Of a stretch of 61,755 nt of DNA, positions 51,616-60,600 are shown piece after piece. The translations under genes were made by a program, and so were the position numbers. The first letter of the stretch is position 1. Every line of letters begins with the position of its first letter. Below the pieces are notes generated by a model that saw nothing but the letters and a program-made list of their open reading frames with translations, was not told the origin of the DNA and ran no database searches. The DNA comes from Pyrodictiaceae archaeon (GTDB lineage Archaea > Thermoproteota > Thermoprotei_A > Sulfolobales > Pyrodictiaceae): assembly GCA_027062725.1 (NCBI GenBank), contig JAMOSW010000129.1, positions 8,001 through 69,755 on the forward strand, written 5' to 3'.

Positions 51616-52482
51616 CTAGAGCCGTAGTCCCGCAAACGCCCTCATTGCGGCCACACGCTCGCCATTTATGAAGCGGAGCTGAAGCCCCCTCTCCCTTATC
51701 CTCTCATCTACGATGGATGGCGCTAGTGCCGCAAAGTCTTCTGTATCGCTGGCTATGACAAAACTATTCATGTAGCTGAACGAGGGCACCCATGTGTCAT
51801 ACTCATAGACGTGCCGGAAGTTCTCTTTGACCGCGGCGAATACCATGTCGAAGGCTTCGGGGAAGAGTGTTGAGCTGCCTGCCTGAACAGTGAGCACGGC
51901 GTCGGGCCACATAACGCTCTTTATGAGTCTGAAGGCCTCGCTGGTATAGAGCTTGGCTGCAACCTCGGAGCCGTAAGGATCGGTAAGATCCATTATGACT
52001 ACGTCAAACTTCTCGCCCTTCTCTGAGGCTCTCTTGACGTACTCGAAGCCGTCCATGATTACTACCTCGGCGCGTGGATCGTCGAATGCCCCCTGATGCC
52101 ACTCCGGCAGGTACTTCTTTGCGACCTCAACGACCACATCGTCTATATCAACCATAACGGCTTTCTCTACAGTCTTGTGTCTGAGGACCTCGCGTAGGGT
52201 GGCGCCCTCGCCGCCCCCAAGTATAAGCACGCGTCTCGGCCTAGGATGGAGTATGAGGGCCGGATGGACAAGCGACTCGTGGTAGATGTACTCGTCTCTC
52301 TCGCTGCTCTGTATAAGCCCATCAAGCACCAGCGTCTTCCCGAACACCTTGAGTACAACTATCTCTATCTCCTGGAAACGGCTCCTCGTCTTCAGTATAA
52401 CATCCTCCACGGGGTAGAACACACCCATGGGCCCTCCGGGCTGGTAAAGTGAGAGCCTAAACTCGCCAAGCTCCACAATCAT
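51616..52482 (-). CDS. speE: Spermidine synthase-type aminopropyltransferase
   Basis: Transfers aminopropyl from decarboxylated SAM to putrescine or agmatine, releasing methylthioadenosine. Family features: FGKTLVLDGLIQSSERDEYIYHESLVHPA, RVLILGGGEGATLREVL (nucleotide loop), AVMVDIDDVVVEVAKKYLPEW, and DVVIMDLTDPYG (active-site Asp). In crenarchaea such enzymes often accept longer or branched polyamines. ATG 52482 after GGGGTG is the likely start. Its by-product is handled by the phosphorylase at 17785-18609. Confidence 0.92.
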   Translation of the reverse strand: MIVELGEFRLSLYQPGGPMGVFYPVEDVILKTRSRFQEIEIVVLKVFGKTLVLDGLIQSSERDEYIYHESLVHPALILHPRPRRVLILGGGEGATLREVLRHKTVEKAVMVDIDDVVVEVAKKYLPEWHQGAFDDPRAEVVIMDGFEYVKRASEKGEKFDVVIMDLTDPYGSEVAAKLYTSEAFRLIKSVMWPDAVLTVQAGSSTLFPEAFDMVFAAVKENFRHVYEYDTWVPSFSYMNSFVIASDTEDFAALAPSIVDERIRERGLQLRFINGERVAAMRAFAGLRL

Positions 52483-52822
52483 CACCCCATATTGTCCCAT
52501 GGCTACACCATAAACGCAGCGTGGCTCAATTTAAGGATTAATCAGGAAGCAGTGGAGAGCCATGCTGTAAGGCGGTTATATGCGGCGTTCCTAGCCTGCG
52601 GCCCCGAGGATAAGCTCAGCCGAGGGTACTCAAGTCATCGCGTAAGCTGCTCAACCCTAAAGGCCCTCATCACCGCCCCCGGTCTAACCGCAGCAGAGCC
52701 CTCAGCCACGGAGGGAGGACAGAGACGAGATTATAGGGACACAGCATGGCTTCAGACCCTAGAGGAGGCATCTATAGCCTCCGTGTCCGCCGCAGTGCCT
52801 ACACGACGCGGGTGTCGCGGTC
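52483..52822. other. Divergent intergenic region
   Basis: Between speE and the membrane-anchored protein. A TATA-like GATTATAGG near 52729-52738 could drive the rightward gene, with a leader of about 60 nt. No gene is seen; apparent frames lack protein character. Confidence 0.45.
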
Positions 52823-53635
52823 TTGGCCGGAAAACGGCGAGCGACGAGAGGCGCGACAAGGAAACAAGGCGGCCGAGGTGGCCTCACGAAGCTGCTACTC
52901 GTCCCAGTCATCGCTCTTGCCGCTGCAGTAGTAGTGGCCGCATTTTTTCTCAATGGGGATGCCACTTCTAGGGTCAAGAGGGCTCTCATAGCTGATGGGC
53001 TTAGTGAGGACTATCCGAACCAGACACTGATAGATGCGTTGAGGACTATGCTAGAGAAAGCTGGGTACCGCGTCGACGTGGCCGAGGGCCGTCAAGTCAA
53101 CCTTGAGCTTTACGAGCACCTCACGGACTACGATGTCATAATACTAAGAGTCCATGGTGGGATGGCTGTGGAGCACACGGCCAGCGGCAACGTGTACCTT
53201 GGCGGGATATTCACCGGCGTCCCTTGGAGCGACAACTACACACAGCTAGGCATAGAGAGATATGTCGCCAAAGCTAGGCCAATATTAGCCCCCGACAAGC
53301 TCTACGTTGCTGTCCTGCCCCGCTTCTGGGAGGAGAAGCTCCAGGGAACCTTCCCCAACGGCTCGGTGATGGTGGTCTCTTCTTGCTGGGCCACCGCCGA
53401 CCCCAAGGTTATAGCCGCCTTGTTCGATCATGGGCTCTCAATGTACATCGGGTGGAACCATAAGGTCACGCTTCACCACGCGGATACGGCCCTCTACGAA
53501 CTAGTGAAGGCTGCGCTACTGGAACACATGGGCTGGGAGCAGGCAGTAGTCTACGTTAACAGGAAGCTAGGCCCTGACCCCCAGACAGGCGCGGAGCTCT
53601 ACTACGCGCTCCGCAGCCACTACATACGCGGCTAG
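52823..53635 (+). CDS. Membrane-anchored protein with caspase/CHAT-like His...Cys pattern
   Basis: The 270 residues start with a basic tail (1-20) and one membrane helix (about 22-44), placing the rest outside the cell. The outer domain has alternating strands and helices: DVIILRVHGGMAVEH (His111-Gly112 after a strand), a VPWSDNY loop, and MVVSSCWATADPKVIAALFDHG (Cys188 at the end of a strand) followed by MYIGWNHKV and helix LYELVKAAL. The H-G then S-x-C order, with a helix and strand after the Cys, resembles clan CD cysteine peptidases, in particular CHAT domains. TTG 52823 has GGGTG upstream. No such protease family is certain from this alone. Confidence 0.75.
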   Translation: MAGKRRATRGATRKQGGRGGLTKLLLVPVIALAAAVVVAAFFLNGDATSRVKRALIADGLSEDYPNQTLIDALRTMLEKAGYRVDVAEGRQVNLELYEHLTDYDVIILRVHGGMAVEHTASGNVYLGGIFTGVPWSDNYTQLGIERYVAKARPILAPDKLYVAVLPRFWEEKLQGTFPNGSVMVVSSCWATADPKVIAALFDHGLSMYIGWNHKVTLHHADTALYELVKAALLEHMGWEQAVVYVNRKLGPDPQTGAELYYALRSHYIRG

Positions 53636-53705
53636 GCGTTGGCCCGTAATCTGTTTAACAACACTCCTGCCGCGTCAACAAGGAAGCACCATTAGGGCAG
53701 CAGCC

Positions 53706-54464
53706 ATGGCGGAGCACAGCAGTCAGTTAGAGAAGGCGCCTCCCGAGGCAAAGGTCGAGGCATACATAGAGAACGTCACGCGCGCCCTAGAGAAGATAAG
53801 GAAGCAGCTGGAGAAGCTGACACCGCAACAGCGCCGCGTAGTGGAAAACGCCGAAGCATACCTCAGCGACGCCAAGCACTACCTCGAGAAAGGCGACCCC
53901 TTCACAGCGCTCGCGTGCATAGCCTACGCCGAGGGCCTCCTAGATGCACTCCGCCACCTCGGCATAGTTGAGTTCGACTGGGAGCTTACAAGCAGGCTAC
54001 TGGCCAGGCCCAAGGTGCTAGTCGCAGGCACCTTTGACATACTCCACCCGGGCCATATCGAGCTACTCCGCCAGGCATGGCTACGGGGACGTGTCTACGC
54101 CGTCGTGGCGCGCGACGAGTCGGTCAAACGCTTCAAGAAGCGCCCACCCATCGTCCCAGAGGAGCAGCGCCGCGAGACCCTCCAAGCCGTACGCTACGTC
54201 TACAAGGCCATACTAGGCAGCAAACGAGACGTGCTAGACCCGATCCGCGAGATAAAGCCGGACATAATACTCCTAGGCCCAGACCAGTGGGCCAGCGAGA
54301 AATGGCTACAGGAGAGACTCAGAGAAGAAGGCATAGAGGCCCGCATAGAGCGCCTCCCCGAGAAGAAGCGCTGCCCCCTCTGCAGTGCCACCGCTATAGC
54401 CTGCCGCGCCGCGGAGATAATCGACGAAGAAACGTGTCGCAGCCTACAAGACAGCAAACAATAA
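53706..54464 (+). CDS. DUF357-nucleotidyltransferase fusion (RibL-like)
   Basis: Residues about 15-95 form an all-helical DUF357 domain (YIENVTRALEKIRKQLEKL, AEAYLSDAKHYLEKGDPFTALACIAYAEGLLDAL). From about 103 a cytidylyltransferase fold follows: VLVAGTFDILHPGHIELLRQA (HxGH motif), VYAVVARDESVKRFKKRPP, EQRRETLQAVRYV and IILLGPDQW. A CPLC...C cysteine group lies near the end. Archaeal members include FAD synthase RibL, so nucleotidyl transfer to FMN or another alcohol phosphate is likely. ATG 53706. Confidence 0.85.
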   Translation: MAEHSSQLEKAPPEAKVEAYIENVTRALEKIRKQLEKLTPQQRRVVENAEAYLSDAKHYLEKGDPFTALACIAYAEGLLDALRHLGIVEFDWELTSRLLARPKVLVAGTFDILHPGHIELLRQAWLRGRVYAVVARDESVKRFKKRPPIVPEEQRRETLQAVRYVYKAILGSKRDVLDPIREIKPDIILLGPDQWASEKWLQERLREEGIEARIERLPEKKRCPLCSATAIACRAAEIIDEETCRSLQDSKQ

Positions 54465-54516
54465 ACCCCCGCACCGGGAGAATAAGCCCCCTTCCTACGG
54501 TGGAGCCGCAGCAGGC

Positions 54517-54592
54517 GCCGCCGTAGCTCAGCGGGCAGAGCGCCGGCCTTGTAAGCCGGTGGTCGCGGGTTCAAATCCCGCCGGCGGCTCCA
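54517..54592 (+). tRNA. tRNA-Thr (anticodon TGT)
   Basis: Cloverleaf: acceptor GCCGCCG/CGGCGGC, D arm, anticodon stem CCGGC/GCCGG around CTTGTAA (anticodon TGT), GCGGG-TTCAAAT-CCCGC T arm, discriminator T73 and encoded CCA (54590-54592). No intron. The acceptor stem equals that of tRNA-His. Confidence 0.97.
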
Positions 54593-54613
54593 CTACTGCT
54601 CTGCCCCCGGTCC

Positions 54614-55243
54614 CTAGACGCTGCCTAGCTTCTCTATCTGGTCAAGGTCTGCCCATTCTGCTCCATGTTCGGCTTCTCTCCAGGCCTCCTCGAGTGCTCG
54701 GTAGAGTGCCTGGAGGGGCTCCAGACCCTCCTCTATGAGGAGCCTTGCGAGTAGCTTGTAGTGGTTCATCCTTTCCTTGATGTAGTGCTCTACGAGTCGG
54801 GCTGGGTACGGCTTTGGGGGGCCTTGGCCTACGCCGGGGCTCCGGGGGTCGAGGTAGACTCTGGCTGGGCGTAGGCTCTCCACGAGCATCGGGTAGAGGC
54901 GGCAGCGCATCGGCCGGGCGGGGTAGATGACGCAGAGGGTTGTGCCGTCATGCCTCGTGGCCAGGAAGAGGCATCTGCCGCGCTCGTCGCCGCGCAGCAG
55001 CATGTGGGGGAAGAGGTCGGCTATTATCACCTTGACGTAGCCTTTTAGGAAGCTGCGCCAGTCCATGCGCAGGAACCGTGCCATGCGGACCACGTCGTAG
55101 ACAGTTAGGGCGACGTTGGGGCCGCCACTGCAGCAGCGGCCGCACCTGGTGCAGCGAAACCTGTACCACTCGCCGGGCCGTAGAGGTATGAGCCTCTTCG
55201 TGTACTCTTCCAGCTCGTCGAGGCTTGGCCCTTCGGCTGGCAC
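54614..55243 (-). CDS. YkgJ-type Fe-S/zinc cluster protein
   Basis: The YkgJ family pattern CTRCGRCCSGGPNVALTVYDVVRMARFL is followed by the further cysteine GRCLFLA and CVIYPARPMRCRLYP, giving a Cys-rich centre for a metal cluster. The role of the family is not established. A C-terminal helix follows. GTG 55243 is preceded by GGAGGTG about 7 nt upstream, a very clear site. Confidence 0.88.
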   Translation of the reverse strand: MPAEGPSLDELEEYTKRLIPLRPGEWYRFRCTRCGRCCSGGPNVALTVYDVVRMARFLRMDWRSFLKGYVKVIIADLFPHMLLRGDERGRCLFLATRHDGTTLCVIYPARPMRCRLYPMLVESLRPARVYLDPRSPGVGQGPPKPYPARLVEHYIKERMNHYKLLARLLIEEGLEPLQALYRALEEAWREAEHGAEWADLDQIEKLGSV

Positions 55244-55283
55244 TGGCTCTCACCTCCCCGGCTCCGTGTGGCCCCATGCTTGG

Positions 55284-55907
55284 CTAGGATTCTAGGTAGA
55301 GTTGGTAGAGTCTACGCAGCTCTGCGACCGGGCTGGGGCTGTAGTCGACACGTAGGTCCACGATGCGGTCGTAGTGGGGCGAGTACTCGGTCTGGCCTAC
55401 GACGAGCAGCGCTGCGCTCCGGTCGCCGCGTCGGTCGCCGCCCTCGTGGTGGGCGGCGCTTAGCGCGGCTAGGAGCCTCTCCGCGAGGCTGCCCCGGGTG
55501 GAGTGGAAGGCCCTTATGGCTGCCTCGCAGACCTCGGGCCCGGCCACGAGGTTGGCTATGCAGACGGCGGGGGCCTGATTTGAGACTAGGTAGCCGTGCC
55601 ACTCGGGGCACCAGTCGCCGTCGTGGACCGCTATGTCGCCGCGGTAGTCTATTACCGCTACCTGGCGGTGCGCCGGGCTGGGATCGTGTTCCAGCGCCCT
55701 GCGGAGGGCCTCCTCAGCGCTAGGGCTCCGTGCGAGGTACTCGAGCACTAGGGGGCCTAGCGCCGGGTTCGTGTATGCCTGCGTCGCTACAACGCCTAGC
55801 CCGTGGCGGCCCCAGGGGACCCTGGAGCCTACCGCGACGCTGCCGGAGGCGACGGCGACCCCCGCCTGGCCGAGTATCGGGTCAAACGCCAACACGCTGT
55901 AGGTCAA
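55284..55907 (-). CDS. DUF1028 family protein (Ntn-hydrolase-like)
   Basis: The first residues TYSVLAFDPILGQAGVAVASGSVAVGSRVPW are the DUF1028 signature, related to Ntn hydrolases such as proteasome subunits. They are followed by VVATQAYTNPALGPLVLEYL, VAVIDYRGDIAVHDGDWCPEWHGYLVSNQA and CIANLVAGPEVCEA. With start TTG 55907 (GGGGG about 6 nt upstream) the conserved threonine is residue 2, as expected for such enzymes. Longer frames to 56069 are low-complexity shadows. Confidence 0.85.
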   Translation of the reverse strand: MTYSVLAFDPILGQAGVAVASGSVAVGSRVPWGRHGLGVVATQAYTNPALGPLVLEYLARSPSAEEALRRALEHDPSPAHRQVAVIDYRGDIAVHDGDWCPEWHGYLVSNQAPAVCIANLVAGPEVCEAAIRAFHSTRGSLAERLLAALSAAHHEGGDRRGDRSAALLVVGQTEYSPHYDRIVDLRVDYSPSPVAELRRLYQLYLES

Positions 55908-56023
55908 ATCATGTGGCCCCCTTGTTCTCTCCGTGCCGCCGCAGGCCTCAGGAAGGGCTGATAGGCGTCCCCCAGGTGAGCTTGGCCTGCGGCGGCCAGG
56001 CGTCTCCCGAGTCTCCCCGGGTG

Positions 56024-57040
56024 CTATATGAGCCCCTGCCTGGCTATGATGAGCAGTGCTGTGGCCCATAGGGCTTCAGCCGCTAGGATGAGGGCTACTG
56101 TGTTCTTCTCGGTCGCCTTGCCGAAGAGCCGTGCAGCGGCCTTCATTGCGGCATGGGTTATGCTGTAGCTCTTCTCATAGGGTGGGAGTAGGCTGCCGTC
56201 TGACTGGGGACGGCCGAAGTTCTCCTTGTACACTCCGTCAAGTAGGCCTCTGAGAAAGAGCGTGAACTCGACGAAGTAGGGGGCAAAGAGTGCTAGCGCG
56301 AACTTCTCCATGTTACCGAGTATGGCGAGGGCTGCATAGTAGGCTCCGAGAGAGTAGGTGAAGGCGTTTCCGGGGAAGACCCTTGCCGGGTACTTGTTGT
56401 AGACCAGGAACCCGGCAACCGCAGCCGCCATGACTAGGGCTGCGTGCGGGATGAAGGTGACGTTGTGTATGTACGCGTACGCTGTGGTGGCAACCAGAAG
56501 TATAAGGGCCATGCCTGCCTCGAGGCCGTTGAGGCCGGCTATCATGTTGAACGCGTTTGCGGCGCCAAGGATGCCTATAGGGACAGCTACGAGTGGATAA
56601 AGCAGGCCCAGATCAATGACGCCTATGAGCGGCAGTGACATCGACGACTTACCGGCCTTTATCACAACCAGGGGCAGCGCTATTGGGGCCATGAATACCA
56701 CGCGCTGCCAGCGCGGCAAGCCACGCTTCCAGCCCAATATGTCGTCCATGAACCCCAGGAAGGTCGACAGTAACAGTAGCGAGACCAGGGCGAACAACTC
56801 AACGGGGTAGAAGTAGATTCCCCTAAGATAGCGGTAGAGAGCCTCAAGGACAAAGAGGCCGAACACGGCACCTATGGCTACCCAGACGCCGCCCGCCTCG
56901 GCAACGCGCCGCTCACCAGGCTTGTTCATGTCTATGCCGACGAGGCCGCGGCTAACGGCAACACGGACCCAAGCCGGCTCAATAGCTAACACGACACCGG
57001 CGGCGACAGCCATAGCGACAATTAGGAAGTAGGCACTCAT
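56024..57040 (-). CDS. Polyisoprenyl-phosphate GlcNAc-1-P transferase-like (AglH/GPT family)
   Basis: A membrane enzyme with about ten hydrophobic helices. Family motifs: GIDMNKPGERRVAEAGG near the first loop, GFMDDILGWKRGLPRWQ (metal-binding Asp pair), GAANAFNMIAGLNGLEAG, FPGNAFTYSLGA, and late GRPQSDGSLLPP. It should attach a sugar-phosphate to dolichyl phosphate, starting N-glycan assembly. ATG 57040 is preferred; the longer frame to 57124 adds no membrane-compatible sequence. Confidence 0.92.
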   Translation of the reverse strand: MSAYFLIVAMAVAAGVVLAIEPAWVRVAVSRGLVGIDMNKPGERRVAEAGGVWVAIGAVFGLFVLEALYRYLRGIYFYPVELFALVSLLLLSTFLGFMDDILGWKRGLPRWQRVVFMAPIALPLVVIKAGKSSMSLPLIGVIDLGLLYPLVAVPIGILGAANAFNMIAGLNGLEAGMALILLVATTAYAYIHNVTFIPHAALVMAAAVAGFLVYNKYPARVFPGNAFTYSLGAYYAALAILGNMEKFALALFAPYFVEFTLFLRGLLDGVYKENFGRPQSDGSLLPPYEKSYSITHAAMKAAARLFGKATEKNTVALILAAEALWATALLIIARQGLI

Positions 57041-57175
57041 CCAGCACCCTCCGCCCCGGGCAGATAACAGTGGCCCAAAGACCAGCGGCAACGTGGGTGC
57101 AAAAGAAGCAACACAGGGTTGCAAACCTGTCCATGGGCTAGGGGAAGGAGAGAATCCCCTGGGTAGAGCTTTTCC

Positions 57176-57382
57176 TTAGACCTCGTAGAGTTTTGGCCGC
57201 ACCTCCTCCGGGAGGTCCTCCTCGCGAAGTAGCGGGTAAGTTGGCGGCGCATCTCTCCTCTTCGGCCCCACAACTAGGTAGCGGTCCGCACTATCCTCGG
57301 GCTTATTCTTAAAGACACGCACTTTCACGTAGAAGCCATCCCTCCTCTCTACATAGGCATACTTACCGTGCTTGCCGCCCAC
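57176..57382 (-). CDS. Small basic protein of unknown function
   Basis: 68 residues with a compact beta-rich look (KYAYVERRDGFYVKVRVF, DRYLVVGPKRR) and an acidic end (LREEDLPEEVRPKLYEV). GTG 57382 follows GAGGTGGAG. Size and composition resemble small crenarchaeal conserved proteins, but no family is named with certainty. Confidence 0.7.
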   Translation of the reverse strand: MGGKHGKYAYVERRDGFYVKVRVFKNKPEDSADRYLVVGPKRRDAPPTYPLLREEDLPEEVRPKLYEV

Positions 57383-57650
57383 GCCGCTCCACCTCGCTGG
57401 GCCCAGGGCTACGCCGCCGCTCGGCTATATTATGTGCTCCCTGGGGGTGCCCGGGGCTGCTCCGCAGCCGGGCCGGCCTAGAGGCCTCCCTCGGACCCGG
57501 ATGCGGCGTCCGCGGCGCAGGAGTAGCAAAGAACGCATCCCCGACGAGGAGATAAGCAGCAGTTAGGCTAACCCACGGTCTCAGACGGAGGCTTCCCTTC
57601 TCTCTACGCAGGGAGCTGCTTCGTGTGGCATGCTGGGAGGTGCCCCGGGT

Positions 57651-58304
57651 ATGACAGGCGGGAGGCTCCTGCAGGGGCTCACTGTCCGCGTACCAGACAT
57701 ACCCGTGTCAGAGCACGTGGTTCTAGACGCCGCAGAAACAGCCCTTATCATAGTTGACATGCAGAATGACTTCGTAAAGCCCCAGGGTAGGCTGTACGTT
57801 CCCTCTGCCGAGAAGACTATAGAGCCCATACGCCGTCTCCTCGAGAAAGCCCGCCGCCATGAGGTTATGACTATATTCACGCAGGATACGCACTATCAGC
57901 GTGACCCTGAGTTCGAGATATGGGGAGAGCACGTTGTCAAGGGCTCCTGGGGCTGGAGGATAGTAAACGAGCTTACCCCTGTTGAGGGCGAGATAGTAGT
58001 CGAGAAGACCAGGTACGACGGCTTCTATGGTACGCCTATAGATGACCTTCTCAGAGTTAACGGCATCAAGAATGTGGTTGTCGTTGGCACAGTGGCTAAT
58101 ATATGTGTGCTTCACACGGCCTCCAGCGCCGCGCTGCGCTGGTACCGTGTCTACATGCCTATGGACGCAATCAGTGCATTGAACGAGTTTGACTACTACC
58201 TCACACTTAGACAGGTCACGTTCCTCTACAAGGGCGTTGTGGTGAAGACCGTGGATGGCATAGAGTTCCGGGGTAAAGGGGGCTGGAAAAGGGGACAGGC
58301 CTAG
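57651..58304 (+). CDS. Isochorismatase-family hydrolase
   Basis: The catalytic triad of the cysteine hydrolase fold is visible: IIVDMQNDFV (Asp), VVEKTRYDGFYGTPID (Lys) and VGTVANICVLHTASSA (Cys). Related archaeal proteins include nicotinamidase and other amidases; the usual nicotinamidase metal-binding pattern of Asp and His after DMQNDF is only partly apparent (FTQDTHY). ATG 57651 has GGGAGGTG about 7 nt upstream, rather than ATG 57630. A long leader with a GGCTGC/GCAGCC hairpin near 57454-57470 precedes it. Confidence 0.88.
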   Translation: MTGGRLLQGLTVRVPDIPVSEHVVLDAAETALIIVDMQNDFVKPQGRLYVPSAEKTIEPIRRLLEKARRHEVMTIFTQDTHYQRDPEFEIWGEHVVKGSWGWRIVNELTPVEGEIVVEKTRYDGFYGTPIDDLLRVNGIKNVVVVGTVANICVLHTASSAALRWYRVYMPMDAISALNEFDYYLTLRQVTFLYKGVVVKTVDGIEFRGKGGWKRGQA

Positions 58305-58342
58305 GGGAACCCGGTGGCGCGGTAGGGAGGCGGAGAGGCAGG

Positions 58343-60196
58343 GTGGCCAAGTGGCCCTACAGCAGCTACCGGCCCGGACAGCGTGAGGCTGCAGAAGCGC
58401 TCGCCAAGACTGTGCAGCGGGGCGGGGTCTTCGCACTCTCGGCCCCCACGGGGTTCGGCAAGACGGCGACGCTGGTCCACGGCCTCCTAGAGGCGGAGGC
58501 CGAGCGTGTACTTTACCTTGTACGTACTCGTAACGAGATACTTCCTGTTATCCGCGAGCTACGCCGCTTCGGCGTGGACCGCTATGTCTTCCTCTACAGC
58601 GCACGCCGCATGTGCCCAGTGCTGCAGGGCTCGGGGGCTAGCGTTGAGGACTTCTGGGAGACGTGTAGGCTGCTGCGTCTGACCGGGCGCTGCAGCTACT
58701 ACGCCAACCTAGCGAGGCTCGACGAGCAGCTGCTCCGTGCAATACTGGCGAAGAGTGAGTCACCCTACACGGCTGTAGAGACCGTGTCGTCGCTGGGCTT
58801 CTGCCCCTTCTTCTCGCTCAAGACTCTCATAGGCGGCTCAAGGTTCATAGTGGCAACGTATCCCTACCTCTTCCGGAGAGACATATTCTTCTCCACGTTC
58901 GAGCCCTTTGACTACAGCGACTTCGTCATAGTAGTCGACGAGGCCCATAGCCTCCTAAACATCTCGAGCCTTCTCGAGGCAAGGCTAAGCCTCCACGATA
59001 TAGAGGCTGCGCAGGGCGAGATAGAGAGATACAGCCTACCGAGGGACCTCCAGAAGGCGCTCAAAGAGCTCGGGGACAGAATCCGAGGCTGGCTCCAGGC
59101 GGCAAGACCACAGGGAGGACTTAGACGGGCCCCCGTCGAGGCGGTGAAGGAGTTACTGGGCGACTCGCGCATATGGGAGGATGCGGCAGCAGAGGTCCGG
59201 GCAGCCAAGATAAGGGAAGCCATGGAGCATGGGGCGCAGCCCCGTATCCGGGTAGCCCTCGCCAAGATAGCCGAGTTCGCCGGGGAACTCCGCCAGGAGG
59301 GCAGAGGCCTCTACATCTTCAACGAGGCCGGCAGCCGTGGCGGCATAACGGTTCTCCCCCTAGAGCCATGCCCGGTAGTGAGAGAGCCCCTTAACGCCGC
59401 CAGGGCCGTGGTACTAGCCAGCGGGACCATGCCAGCCCCTCGGCTGCTGAAGCAGGTTCTCTGCCTCGAGACAAAGGAGATAACATACTACGACGTCGAG
59501 CTCCTACATGGTAACGTCTATACGAGCAAGAACAGAATAGTCGTAGTGGCGGCCGAGCCTACCTCAAAGTATACGGCAAGAACCCCATCAATGTACCTGC
59601 TCTACGCGCGGTACATACTCGAAACATACCGAGTCACGGAGAAGGCTGTACTAGTGGTCTACCCCAGCTATGACTTCATGAAGAGTGTTGTCTCGGCTCT
59701 CCAGGGCCTCGCTCGTCGCGAGCCCCTCAGCCTGGCAACGGAGGAGCCCACGACGAGCGTGGACGATATACTGCGTGTACTAAGGAGAAGCCCCCACACG
59801 CTCATCAACGCCGTGGCGGGGGGAAAACTCGTAGAAGGAGTAGAATACTACATTGATAGCGTGAACGTGCTGGGCACAGTGTTCGTAGCGGGCGTGCCCT
59901 ACCCGCAGCCAGACGACTACATGAAGGACAGACTGAAGGCCATAGCAGCCCGCACCGGGGATCCCAGCATAGAGTTCGACCTATACGAGGAGGAGGCAAT
60001 ACTGCGGGCACGCCAAGCAATAGGGAGAGCGCTCCGCGACCCTCAACGCGACCGTGCGCTCGTAGTCCTAGCGGATACACGGTACCTGCGCAGAAGCATA
60101 CAGCGGAAACTCAGGCTACACTACGACAAGATAGCCTACACCATAGACGAGTACCGGGACGCCGTATGGAGAGCAGCCCAGTCGCTAGGAACATAA
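58343..60196 (+). CDS. xpd: XPD-type Fe-S DNA helicase
   Basis: SF2 5'-3' helicase of the XPD/Rad3 group. Walker A is SAPTGFGKTATLV and Walker B/DEAH is VIVVDEAHSLL. Four cysteines that hold a 4Fe-4S cluster lie between them (RRMCPVLQ, WETCRLL, GRCSYY, LGFCPFFS). The C-terminal motor has VVLASGTMPAPR, GGKLVEGVEYY and the QAIGRALRDPQRDRA motif VI. At 617 residues it is slightly longer than usual archaeal XPD. GTG 58343 lies 36 nt after the isochorismatase gene. Confidence 0.95.
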   Translation: MAKWPYSSYRPGQREAAEALAKTVQRGGVFALSAPTGFGKTATLVHGLLEAEAERVLYLVRTRNEILPVIRELRRFGVDRYVFLYSARRMCPVLQGSGASVEDFWETCRLLRLTGRCSYYANLARLDEQLLRAILAKSESPYTAVETVSSLGFCPFFSLKTLIGGSRFIVATYPYLFRRDIFFSTFEPFDYSDFVIVVDEAHSLLNISSLLEARLSLHDIEAAQGEIERYSLPRDLQKALKELGDRIRGWLQAARPQGGLRRAPVEAVKELLGDSRIWEDAAAEVRAAKIREAMEHGAQPRIRVALAKIAEFAGELRQEGRGLYIFNEAGSRGGITVLPLEPCPVVREPLNAARAVVLASGTMPAPRLLKQVLCLETKEITYYDVELLHGNVYTSKNRIVVVAAEPTSKYTARTPSMYLLYARYILETYRVTEKAVLVVYPSYDFMKSVVSALQGLARREPLSLATEEPTTSVDDILRVLRRSPHTLINAVAGGKLVEGVEYYIDSVNVLGTVFVAGVPYPQPDDYMKDRLKAIAARTGDPSIEFDLYEEEAILRARQAIGRALRDPQRDRALVVLADTRYLRRSIQRKLRLHYDKIAYTIDEYRDAVWRAAQSLGT

Positions 60197-60282
60197 CCGC
60201 CGTGGCGGGGGTCAACTGGCAGACGGTGTACAAAAACCCCGAGAGGGGAAGCGGCGCCTCGTAGCATACAACAGAAAACCGC

Positions 60283-60465
60283 CTAGGCCTTCACGCTCCG
60301 CAGGCTCTCAACGAGCTCGCGCCGCAGAGGCTCCAGCTCGGCTAGCTTCTCGCGGAGTATCCTGTCAGCCTCCGCCTCTATCTCGCTCATATAGCGCTCG
60401 TAGAGAGCGCTCAGTCTGGCCCTAGCCTCCTCTATGATCTTCTCCTTGTCAAACTCTGCGGACAA
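60283..60465 (-). CDS. Small coiled-coil protein (ATP synthase H/E-subunit-like)
   Basis: 60 residues from TTG 60465, which has GGAGGG 7 nt upstream. The sequence is one charged helix (KEKIIEEARARLSALYERYMSEIEAEADRIL) and resembles the stalk proteins AhaH or subunit E of archaeal ATP synthase, but no ATPase gene is adjacent. Longer frames upstream (to 60711) are not protein-like. The clear ribosome binding site supports a real gene. Confidence 0.65.
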   Translation of the reverse strand: MSAEFDKEKIIEEARARLSALYERYMSEIEAEADRILREKLAELEPLRRELVESLRSVKA

Positions 60466-60600
60466 CGCGGCTCCCTCCGGACGCAGCTCTCTGCAGCTAT
60501 GGCTACAGCTATGGGGAACGACCACATTAAATGTGTAAGTGTAGCATGCGAGAGCGCCCAGAGGCCCTATGGACATAGGTAAGGGGTGTAGGGGCTCCGG

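Noticed and set aside
52492-52971. A 159-codon frame opposite the speE start and overlapping the CHAT-like gene
   Set aside because: Composition not protein-like and it conflicts with two better genes.
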